A stretch of DNA of 64,000 nucleotides from Siphonodentalium dalli (lineage: Eukaryota > Mollusca > Scaphopoda > Gadilida > Siphonodentaliidae): NCBI GenBank assembly GCA_032622095.1, contig CP136062.1:51477349-51541348 (forward strand), in the 5' to 3' direction. Position numbers and translations under genes: made by a program. Below the pieces are notes generated by a model, which had not been told where the DNA came from, did no database searches, and saw only the letters and a program-made list of their open reading frames with translations. Shown here piece after piece: positions 53,596-64,000 of this stretch (positions are counted from its first letter, which is position 1; each line of letters starts with the position of its first letter).

Positions 53596-54205
53596 TAAAG
53601 GTAAACTGTACTCAAATGTTGTTGTTGGTTTCTATAGTCTCTGAGTCGTAGAATAAGGTAAACAGATTTCCATTATTTGAAAGTCTGTTGAGTACAATTA
53701 AGCTAATGTTATGGATGGCAGATTAGCCAGAATGCGAAAATACAAATGATCGTTGTCGAGTAATTTTTGTACAGTTTTCAAGCAGATGTATCAAATAAAT
53801 GTTATATTATATGTATACTAGTCCCAAATACTCATTTAAGTTATTGTATAGTCACCAGTCAGTGAGTGGCTTGAGTTTACGCCAATATCAGCATATATGT
53901 GTACACAATCATGTGTGCCACACGTTGTCCAATCCACTATCCGTCAATTAATTTGATTAAGTCTTGCACACGGAAATTCGTAATTTAATTTATTACTCAA
54001 GCCATAAATTAAATTTTAATATATAAAATTATTAACTTTGATTTTAAGATAACCTATTAACCTGAACGTTTACAGAATACATCTTTGACTCAATTTACTT
54101 ATTTTTCTATATATTATCGATATTAGGTCATTGTTATTATCGGGAATTTATTGAAAATGGCGTACAGTACCTGTTTATATGGTAGGCCTTCTTATAATCA
54201 ACTCA
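53596..54205. other. Intergenic, nothing recognised
   Basis: AT-rich. No repeat or coding signal recognised. Confidence 0.3.
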
Positions 54206-54430
54206 CTGATGGATGGATGCTCGCTGTTAAATTCACCCTCTGGGAACCTCATACTGCTGAGGTTTCAACTACTATAGGAGACCTAGGTTCAGATTGAAGT
54301 TCCCCAGTTGAAGTTGGTAATGTTCACCCATTAGTCACCTCAATTATGAAATTTATCTTCTGCAAATTGGGGGATATAGAATCTGGAACAGAAGGGAAAA
54401 AGTAACTAAAAACGGTGTTAATTTGAGTCT
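54206..54430. repeat. GAATGAGGTCCCCAGAG family, internal fragment
   Basis: AAATTCACCCTCTGGGAACC, then centre sequence GAAGTTGGTAATGTTCACCC and TTTATCTTCTGCAAATTGGG. Both ends are lost. Confidence 0.6.
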
Positions 54431-54590
54431 ACAGTCAAACTCTGTTAAGTCGAATCACAAGGGACCGCTGGATTACTTTGAGTTATCCATGTGTTCGACT
54501 TAAACCATTTCGACCACTTGGTGACCCGAAATTTGAAACCAGCAAATTAATTTTGACCCGTCAACTGTTTTCTACCATGTGTACGCTATA
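54424..54590. mobile_element. Possible pogo/Tigger-like terminal fragment
   Basis: TACAGTCAAACTCTGTTAAG-TCGAA, CAAGGGACCGCTGGATTAC and GTTCGACTTAA resemble the ends of pogo-type Tc1/mariner elements. No second end or coding region was found. Confidence 0.3.
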
Positions 54591-55046
54591 TAGGTTACAC
54601 TGGTGTAAATGTTTTCCATAGGCCTCAGTGCTAACGTTTTAGTGTATAGTATTGGCAATATAAATGTTGGGTCCAAAATTTTCTTTAAATCTGAAAAATT
54701 GACATTTTGGGAAACTTTTTACACAAAAAAATCATGTCTGTCTAGCAGGCAATTCGCCTTTAAATCTTATGTTTTCGTAACTAGTGTCAGAACCGCATAA
54801 AAAAATACAGTCATATTTTAGACCACACCAAAAAATTCAAACTTCACTACAAAGGGTTAATTCCTGTGCCAATGGTTATTTTACCTATGGGAAATCATAG
54901 GGAAGAGGTGTGATGATTTTTTTATGTGAAAAGCACACAAGGCTATTGACCAATCAGGGCCCAGTGTCTATTTTATTCTCTCCTATATATTCAGAACCGC
55001 ATCCGCTAGATGTCACTCGGAACCTTATTTACACCAGTGTAACCTA
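54591..55046. mobile_element. TIR element, GGTTACACTGGTGTAAA family, copy 1
   Basis: 456 bp. TA, then GGTTACACTGGTGTAAA; the other end is its exact complement, then TA. The TIR is internally palindromic (TTACACtggTGTAA). No transposase is present. The 63-codon frame at the left end is a by-product. Confidence 0.85.
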
Positions 55047-55944
55047 AAGCGATAGCCCGCTTTTTCGCGGAATAATTGTAACTCCCTACATTTCTTCAGA
55101 ATTGCCCATCCATGGAAAAAATGTGTTCAAAAACAATATCACGTCTGTGGTTCTTTATTTATCACACACAATTTAACCCCACCCCCTTTAACAAATTATT
55201 CATCAAAAAAGCACAATTTTCCACCACCAGTCATGTTCAGGCCCCATTTTCACTCAGTTTTAGGGGTCTGGTGTTGCAAACTTGGATCAGCTATGGAAGA
55301 CTGTTCAATATTCTTTCCATGAGAGAACTTCTGGTGATGTGAGGTCATTGAGTCCAGATCTGATCAGCTGAGCATCAAGCGCATGACTTTATCAGCACAT
55401 TGAAGAATAAAATATGACATTTTCAGGTCTGCAAGGGTGATCCAAGATAACTGGATGTGGGTGTATATTGAATTAGTTGAATAAAGATATGCTCTCTTTG
55501 AATTGCTGAAGCATTTTCTTAAATGTGTCCAAGTTTTAGTGCTATTAACCTTCAAATGACCATACCCACCAGTGGAAATGACACACTTTTATGATATATA
55601 TCTGTATATCACTGGCTATAAAATCCAAAATACTTGTTAAATTAGGTTCTTATAACAATTGATATATGTGTCGTTGACATGCCCATGTTATGGGTCATTT
55701 GCATTATCATGTGACTATTACCACCTTGAAATTTTTTGAAAATACCTTGAAAAATTGGCATTTTTTATGAAAAATCTTACTATTTTTTTGGCTGATGTAA
55801 GTGAAAGAAGGCATCAGCAGCAAGAATAGCCACATCGAGCATGAGATATTCATTGGACTGAAAGACCAGGCTCTGTAAAATGCATTAAAATGCTTTAAAG
55901 TGACTCCCAGGAATCAAAAATGATAAAAAGCTATTTTTTCCCTT
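55047..55944. other. Intergenic, nothing recognised
   Basis: Separates the two GGTTACACTGG elements. Contains short open frames (up to 76 codons) without recognisable features. Confidence 0.3.
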
Positions 55945-56400
55945 TAGGTTACACTGGTGTAAATGTTTTCCATAGGCCTCAGTGCTAACGTTTTAGCGTA
56001 TAGTGTTGGCAATATAAATGTTGGGTCCAAAGTTTTCTTTAAATCTGAAAAATTGACATTTTGGGAAACTTTTTACACAAAAAAATCATGTCTGTCTAGC
56101 AGGGAATTCGCCTTTAAATCTTATGTTTTCGTAACTAGTGTCAGAACCGCATAAAAAAATACAGTCATATTTTAGACCACACCAAAAAATTCAAACTTCA
56201 CTACAAAGGGTTAATTCCTGTGCCAATGGTTATTTTACCTATGGGAAATCATAGGGAAGAGGTGTGATGATTTTTTTATGTGAAAAGCACACAAGGCTAT
56301 TGACCAATCAGGGCCCAGTGTCTATTTTATTCTCTCCTATATATTCAGAACCGCATCCGCTAGATGTCACTCGGAACCTTATTTACACCAGTGTAACCTA
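55945..56400. mobile_element. TIR element, GGTTACACTGGTGTAAA family, copy 2
   Basis: Also 456 bp, with only a handful of differences from copy 1. Its right TA is exactly where similarity to block C (23443 onward) begins. Confidence 0.85.
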
Positions 56401-57091
56401 TAAATCCATGAATTCCTTCTTATATACATCAGGAGGGATAACTCTACTTTGTAAAATGACGGAAGCTTGGTCTAAGCCAATCGTCACCACAATGTACCAT
56501 ATATTTATTGATATGTTTTTTCTGTTTCCAGCTAAATTTGTTGTGAAATGTTAGATACATCAGATCTGGAAATGAGAATAAATATCCTGTTTCAAAATCG
56601 ATCTCCTCTTTATTGTAACCATCATCAGGTCTGGGAACCAATGTAAGCCTACAAATAGTGTGTGTGTCATTTGCAGAATGAGGTCCCCAGAGTGTGAATT
56701 TCGTGATGGTATCATGCACAGTGGGCTAGCATCACCAAGTTCACACTCTGGTAACCTCATTATGTGGAGGCCTCAACTGCCGTTGGAAACCTGGGATCAG
56801 ATTGAACGACCTAGCTGGTTTCTTATCTGGAGTTACAGTAATGCTCTAATTAATCGACTCCTTAACTACAGCAGAATTGTGGGTAACTTTTCAGGATTTA
56901 GTCGGAAATATGGCTTGTTGCCATTCATCGGAAAGCTCTCGCCGAGAGCTTTCCGATGAATGGCAACAAGCCATATTTCTCGCCGAGAGCTTTCCGATGA
57001 ATGGCAACAAGCCATATTTCCGACTAAATCCTGAAAAGTTACCCATAATTCTGCTGTAGTTAAGGAGTCGATTAATTAGAGCAATACTGTA
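56399..57091. repeat. Segmental duplication block C, copy 2
   Basis: Matches 23443-24093. GAATGAGG fragment at 56645-56806; fold-back MITE at 56834-57091 with the duplicated tip segment seen also at 29009 and 33737. Confidence 0.88.
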
Positions 57092-59882
57092 CTTACCAAT
57101 TGGTTTATGGAATCTTATTTTTTTTAAACTGGCTATAAGACCAGCTACAGGACACAAAACTGGCTACATAAACGAGCAACTAGCGTCCGGCCAATAAATG
57201 ATAAAAAAACAGTCTACCGGCTACCAGCCTAAAAACAGGCTGCCGGCTAAAACACTGGCTACCGGCTAAAACACTGGATACCGGCTTCATAGAAATAATA
57301 TACAAAGGATACTCCTTGTTTGTTCACTCCGCTTCAAAACAGAATCTCACTGATTTAGTAACGAAACAGGTCCGAGTGCCATACGAATAATTTATTCGTA
57401 CACTCGTACTCTAAATTCTTTATTTCCTTCTACAGTAATGCTCTAAGTAATCGACCCCTTAACCACAGCATAATTATGGGTAACTTTTCAGAATTTAGTC
57501 GGGAAATATGGCTTTTTGCCATTCATCGGAAAGCTCTCGTGAAAAGTTACCCATAATTCTGTTGTGGTTAAGGGGTCGATTACTTAGGGCATTACTGTAC
57601 TTCATAGTTTATGTGGGTTTATGGGAGTATGAAAAGACAGTTTGATTTTCTACACTTTAATCAAATCAATGAATATAAATTTAACAGTAATGTTATATAT
57701 ATTTTCGACATGTAAACATTTGAATATGCAGACCAAGTTTCCTCCATCTTATCCAGACATTCCTCTTAGCTACTCATTATCTGAGAATATACCTCAAATC
57801 GGCTGCTCATCAGAAAGTATACAGTCACGAAAGGAAAGAGATGAACTACAGTTTTCCGAGTGTAGCATGTCGTCGCATCGGTGCTATAATGTTCTATATA
57901 TCCATTTATCGTTTTTTGTGGGGAAACTCTATTTGAAAATTTGACCACCTGGTTTTCGTATATGTCTGCTTTATTTTAGGTTTTTTAAATCATTCCAAAG
58001 TACAAAACTCGCACATTATGTCATTTTATGTACTGTTTTAACCAAAGAATACAGTTAGAATTAAGATTTTATATATAAGAGTATGAAAGCACTATTTCCA
58101 GTCCGGCATATTGACGGCCATTAGTTCCCATTGCTTACCATTGTCGGTTCGAGATAGAACAGTATAGCACTGAAATTTATGCGATCACATGTTACAAATT
58201 AATCAATTCATTGGTCGAAAGTGATGTTAGAACAATACAGCACTGACATAAAAACTAATTCGACAATGCTTTTATTTTAAATCTCCGGTTTCACGGTTGA
58301 GGGGATCATCATATGATGTTGATGTTCAAAAAGATGAGACGGTATAATTACCAAACCGGCACGAAGACAGGACATTAGACAGTATAATTACCAAACCGGC
58401 ATGAAGACAGGACATTAGACAGTATAATTACCAAACTGGCATGAAGACAGGACATTAGACAGTATAATTACCAAACTGGCATGAAGACAGGACATTAGAC
58501 AGTATAATTACCAAACCGGCACGAAGACAGGACATTAGACAGTATAATTACCAAACCGGCATGAAGACAGGACATTAGACAGTATAATTACCAAACCGGC
58601 ATGAAGACAGGACATTAGACAGTATAATTACCAAACTGGCATGAAGACAGGACATTAGACAGTATAATTACCAAACTGGCATGAAGACAGGACATTAGAC
58701 AGTATAATTACCAAACTGGAATGAAGACAGGACATTAGACAGTATAATTACCAAACTGGCATGAAGACAGGACATTAGACAGTATAATTACCAAACTGGA
58801 ATGAAGAGAGGGCATTAGATTGATTGAAATCGAAGAACAGAGGAAACTTGATCAACTGAAATAAAAAAAAAAGTTAAAACTTCTCTGTATATATATATAT
58901 ATTATTGCCACAATCTCCACAGGAAACCAATTGTTCCCTCCGATTACGGAATGGATTCTCTCCCATTCAGTTCTCAAAGTACACAACGGAATTCTTCATT
59001 CTACAAGCAAACGACAGGCAGATAAACTCCTTTAGATTCAGTTGTGGAAATGTTCAGTTAATAAATTTCAAAATAGGAAGTTTGTTTAAGTTATTAACCC
59101 TTTCTTTACTAAATGGACTCTTCCAGTCAGTTATAAAAGTATACATTGGAATAGTCTATATTCATTTGGAGGGATGTTCATGATAAATCAGCAGACGACA
59201 GTGGAACGAAAAGATTCAGAAGAATTCATATTCATTGGTAGAAAATTTTCAGATAATAAGTTCAACAAACAACACTATTGTCATTTGTTGAACTTATTAT
59301 TTGAACAATGCCTAAGGAAACCACTCGTCAATGAGTATTTAGTGAAAAAAGGGTTAACTGAACATTTCTACAAATGAATCAATGGAAATTAAATTAACAC
59401 AAATTAGCCTGTATTCAGTTATCAAATTTAACGGCTTACCCTGAAATCTGGTATAGAAAGAGATATTCATATAATATATTGAATTATGATCCTCAAGTCA
59501 GTTATCAACATAAAAACATCTAACAATATCTTACGTCAATATGAGTGCGTTGGCGACTCTTCGTGTTGTACCCGACATGCGAAATTAAATTTGCATTGAT
59601 CACACTTCAAATTAAAATCAATTCATGAGATATGTTACATAATTACAGTGATGCCCTATATAATCGACTCCTTAACCACAGCATAATTATGGGTAATTTC
59701 TCAGGATTTAGTCGGAAATATGGCTCGTTGCCATTCATCGGAAAGCTCTCACTGACAGCTTTCCAATGAATGGCAATGAGCCATATTTCCGACTAAATCC
59801 TGAAAAATTACCCATAATTATGCTGTGGTTAAGGAGTCAATTATTTAGGGCATTACTGTATGTCCGTGTTTATGGAGAGTGC
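57092..59882. repeat. Tandem-unit copy 4, dispersed
   Basis: Collinear with units 1 to 3: GGCTAC stretch, short fold-back MITE (57431-57599), 100-codon frame, VNTR, TTAA MITE (59094-59357), fold-back MITE (59644-59860). It shares with unit 3 features absent from units 1 and 2, such as GAACATTTCTACAAATGAAT and TGTTGTACCCGACATGCG, so it is closer to unit 3. Confidence 0.9.
58337..58816. repeat. 40-bp VNTR, 12 units
   Basis: 480 bp, same unit as in the other three copies. The first unit is AGACGGTATAATT..CACG, as in unit 1. The last unit has GAAGAGAGG, as in unit 3. Confidence 0.94.
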
Positions 59883-62800
59883 ACTTATCTGACCTTCTGA
59901 TGGTGATAATAAATATCCCATAAATCTATCTCTGACAGGAACATGGCAAAATGGGTTGGGGGGGGGGGGGGCAGACTTTTGCATAGATAGGTTGATAGAT
60001 TGTTTTCATTGCTTGATTTTCTAGCCAGTAGTTTGTGATGAGTTTGTTGTTTATAGACCAACAGTAGCATATTTTTGATAAAATTTCACCAGTTGCTTTT
60101 TAGAAATGAAAAATCGGATTCTGGGAACATCCAATAAATCAAACTTTGCTTCTATGTTAACGCGCAATGACGGACGCAAAATTCATCGGATGTATTTTCA
60201 ATCTATAAGTCTTCACAAAAATTCATCGGAGAGGGCCCAGATTCGAACAGGGCCCAGATTCTCAAATTTTAAGTCGAGAAAAAAAGTAAAAAGTAAAAAT
60301 TAGCAGACCGTACCTAAATTCAAACTTTTCCTGTATTTTCATATGAGTAATCAAAATATCAAATTTGAAAACAAACATAATACTAAAATTAAAGCTCTCA
60401 CCCGGAAACCAAAATAAACATCAAATTATAAGTCGACAAGGCTATAACTCAGAAAAAATTGACAGACCGAATCCAAATTCGAACTTGACATGTATTTTCA
60501 TGTGGGCAATCCACATACAAAATTTGAAAACAATCGATAACTAAAACTAAAGTTGCAATCTGGAAACCACCTGGGACAGACTGACAGACACCCTGACGCA
60601 TGGACGGATACCGCTGATTTGTATAGTCCCCCCCCCACAATTTTTTTTTCGGGATATAAATGGCAGAATAGTTCATTGGAGTGAAGAGAAGAAATACATT
60701 GTTGCTGCATCTATGGACTTTTACTCTCTTAACATTTTCACTGCTAAATAATGTCATTATACATCGGGTGCTGGGCCATGGCATTGAAAGTGGAGACTTC
60801 TTCTGCAATTTATTATCTGATGTCTGCTTATTTTTCCTGAAATCCCCTCCAGGAACAACAGATCATTCTAATGTATACTTTTATAATTTAGTGTAGAAAG
60901 GGTTAAAGTCTTAATAACTTAATATCAAATTACATCGTGATCGTTTGCAGTGCATGTCGGGCAGACTTTGATCCTGCTAAATTACTATGATGTTTGTGCA
61001 ATAAAAGCTATACCATTATTTTTCTCAAATTCATTTTCATGGTGTTTTTAGAATTAGCGTATGAAAGAAAATGTCAATTATCTGCAGGGGGCATTTTGAG
61101 TACATATAGATGTCGAAAATGATTTATACAAAAGGCCGTTGGCCACCCCCTCCCCCTGAAAATGGAAGCTTTTTTTCAGAACTTTAGCTTTTTTCAAAAT
61201 GACAAATCTTCATGTGAACAATCAACATTCAAAACCTGAGACAAATAAATCTGACTATAAACAAAGTTATCAACTGGACAGAAAAAAATCAGGATTTCTA
61301 AGTCAAAAAGGGGCATAATACTGTAAAAAAAAATTGATTGGACTCACATTTGAACTTGACCTGCATTTCTATGTGAGTAGTCCACATAACAAATTTGGAA
61401 ACAATTGGATAACAAATTTAAGTGGGACTTTCTAATATGAAGTATATTATGCAAAATTTCATCAAAGTCAAATATTATCATCCGGACAGGAGGACAGTCA
61501 GATGGATGCCCAGACAGATGGACACCGATAATTTCTACAATCCCCTTTTTTCAGGGGCTAAAATTACTAACAAATTATTGCAAAATGACCTCCTTTATGA
61601 CTTTTTCGATCCTTTTGCAAATAAAATTTGCAAAAGACCGTTATTACCTTACTCGTATTTAAATTCGCGCAGTACTGTTTTTCGCTCAGTTTTGAATTCA
61701 CTTACTTAGAATTCGAACACCTTGCTGCACAATTTCAAAACTGACAAATATATTTTCATAAAATCCTTGGATTTGATGACAGTTTCAGATCTTAATCGTT
61801 AATGAAGATTGTGTGCACATTAAACACCGTCACGGTGGCTTTACATCGTGTATAATTTAACATAACTGCATCACCAATGTGTTGTGAATATGGGTGTTTA
61901 TACACTCCAAATAATGATTCTGATATTGAAATAGTTATAAACATAATGAAATGAGCTCGGAAGAAGTAAAACAACAACCGCGTATAGAAAACTTACACCA
62001 GAAAAAAAATCAAAATTGACTGTGGGGTGTGTTGACATAACTAACTCAGACTGTTTGGTAACGCTGTATAGTGCCAATATTGTGAATGGGGGGCATGCAT
62101 TCGTGCGTCTTCAGGCTGCAATATGTGTATTTCTTATAAATATTTCAACATCAATGATGTTACCATGCAGTGTCGCTATATAATTATGTCATACATATCA
62201 GTAATGGTTTAGATGTTGGTTGCCCGCATGTAAATTATAGTCATACAAGCCTAATATTCGGTCCAACCTTCCGTAATGTATATACATGTACGTAACTCAT
62301 CAACATATAGCCTTCTTGTTCCCGGTTGTTTGGTATAAACTTAGGAGTCGTACTATTTTTTGCTTTGTTTTAAATTCGCGCACCGACTGCTGCGCGAAAA
62401 ATTGTACTGCGCGAATTTAAATGAGAGTAAGGTACAATTAAAGAAAAATAACTATTTTTTCTTAATAACATCACTTTCTTGCACCAACAGCAATTTAACC
62501 CGGATTGTTTATAATGCAAGCAAGAAGATATGAGCTTTGTTTTACAGCAGCATAGAGTGTAAATGCTAGTTTCATCTACCAACAACTACAGTAATGCCCT
62601 AAATAATTGACTCCTTAACCACAGCAGAATTATGGGTAATTTTTCAGGATTCAGTCAGAAATATGGCTTATTGTCATTCATCGGAAAGCTCTCACCAAGA
62701 GCTTTCTGATGAATGGCAACAAGCATATTTCCGACTAAATCCTGAAAAATTATCCATAATTCTGCTGTGGTTAATGAGACGATTATTTAGGCCATTACTG

Positions 62801-64000
62801 TATACCTAGTTTACATTGTTTTACAGCAGCATAGAGTGTAGACGCTAGTTTTGTCTACCAACAACTATACTTAGTTTAAATTCGTTAAACTTCATTTATT
62901 TGGTCTATGTCAGCACACAGTTTCATTTGTCAGGCACACATTTATTTACATCTGTAATTCTCTGAGGCACCAAATTCTGAATTAAATTCAAATTTGATGC
63001 TTATTTTCCAGAAACCAGTAAATCATACTTTTTATTACAGCAAGTACAGTAATGCCCTAAATAATCGACTCCTTAACCACAGCAGAATTATGGGTAATTT
63101 GAGAGCTTTCCGATGAATGGCAACAAGCCATATTTCCGACTAAATCCTGAAAAAAATTAGGGAGTCGATTTAGGGCATTACTTTAACACTCTCTTCCTTC
63201 ATATTTATACAATCATGTTTCTCAGTATATTTACACTCACGCATGCATCCGTTGCTGTGGAACATAGATGCCGGATGTTCGTTGGTCGAAATTACGTCAC
63301 ATGACATCACACTGTGACCCCTACTTTATTCCATTTGTGTGTAGAAGCAACATGCAACGAGCTATGAAAATAACGTTGGAAATTGGCTCTTATTGCTCTT
63401 TTAATCTGCAATTTGACTCGATTGAGTCTAAATATAAGTACTGGATGTTTATTTTGTTGCGTTCCATAGAGTATGGATGCCAGTTGTTCATAAATATTTC
63501 AGACCAACTTGCATCCATACTCTATGGAACGCAAGCAAATCAACGTCCATTTCTTAACCCTTTCATGACGGGAGCTGCGCTGGTGCAGCATTAAAGATCC
63601 TGTGCCAGTGCATCTTCTTATATACATGTATGCGAGTCTCCCAAAGGAAGCTTCGAATATATACGGGAATGCACTGGCTTACAAGGTCAAGGCAAATATT
63701 GTTAGGCCAATGCATTCTCTTATATATGCGAGGCTCCCTATGGGTTTTCTCAAAATTTCAGGAAGCTCTGTGTTATAACGCAACATACACAAAGCACCCA
63801 TGTGAATGGTATAATGCAGACTGCGGATCGTGTCATCACAACAGACCTACGCTACAGACCAACGCAACAGATTCGGCTGAATGCTCAGTTATGATGGCTT
63901 CATAATCTATGCAAATTACCCAAGATTCATCAGCTCCCTGGCGTACTTGCGTATTGCGATCATTTTTAACTAACGAAAAGTCAGTCACCGGATTACATGG
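59883..64000. repeat. Segmental duplication block E, copy 2, truncated by the window end
   Basis: Matches 38711-42840. Differences include the length of the G-run near 59957 and the C-run near 60628, and a short deletion at about 61489. Contains the 220-bp repeat (61551-61770), inverted-repeat element (about 61648-62432), fold-back MITEs (62587-62802, 63045-63185), hairpin (63457-63534) and TTAA MITE (63554-63765). Confidence 0.9.

Noticed and set aside
16607-57059. Conserved peptide family SNALINRLLNHSRIMGNFSG in many frames
   Set aside because: It is encoded by the arms of the CAGTAATGC fold-back MITE on both strands and has no independent support.

Overview
This is a eukaryotic, AT-rich window with one recognisable host gene and very heavy repeat content. 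The gene is the 3' part of a Kv-channel-interacting protein (KChIP/KCNIP) of the neuronal calcium sensor superfamily, on the + strand. Four exons are visible: 2401-2471, 9853-10065, 13053-13115 and 15999-16046 (stop). The upstream exons lie outside the window. The repeats are fold-back TTAA and TA elements, long minisatellites, a tRNA-derived SINE and degenerate non-LTR retrotransposons. Together they suggest a marine lophotrochozoan, probably a mollusc; this is inference from repeat style only.

Layout. 1-1222: a broken non-LTR retrotransposon. 2.4-16.05 kb: KCNIP exons with introns full of palindromic MITEs. The second visible exon is preceded by a 51-bp minisatellite made of copies of that exon's own splice acceptor and first 28 bases. 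16-24 kb: gene-free, with MITEs, a 29-bp minisatellite and a roughly 430-bp four-hairpin repeat family. 24.1-38.7 kb: three tandem copies of a roughly 4.7-5.2 kb segmental duplication, each holding the same 40-bp VNTR (9, 2 and 61 units). 38.7-42.9 kb: more repeat-rich sequence. 44.6-51.3 kb: a complex satellite with a 932-bp higher-order period, an internal inversion and an embedded roughly 190-bp tandem. 51.4-52.1 kb: a SINE followed by a LINE C-terminal relic. 54.6-56.4 kb: two copies of a 456-bp terminal-inverted-repeat element. 56.4-64 kb: a fourth, dispersed copy of the segmental duplication (VNTR of 12 units), running off the window end.

No bacterial, plasmid or viral gene, CRISPR array or operon is visible. 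Apart from the KCNIP exons and retrotransposon relics, the open reading frames look like by-products of repeats. The most notable observation is the splice-junction-derived minisatellite in KCNIP. It places at least a dozen decoy 3' splice sites just upstream of the real one, each of which would give an early stop if used. Other notable points are repeated breakage of fold-back elements at their hairpin tips, MITEs that share cores but differ in termini, a nested insertion with its empty site in the same window, and satellite growth apparently within or beside an inverted-repeat element.
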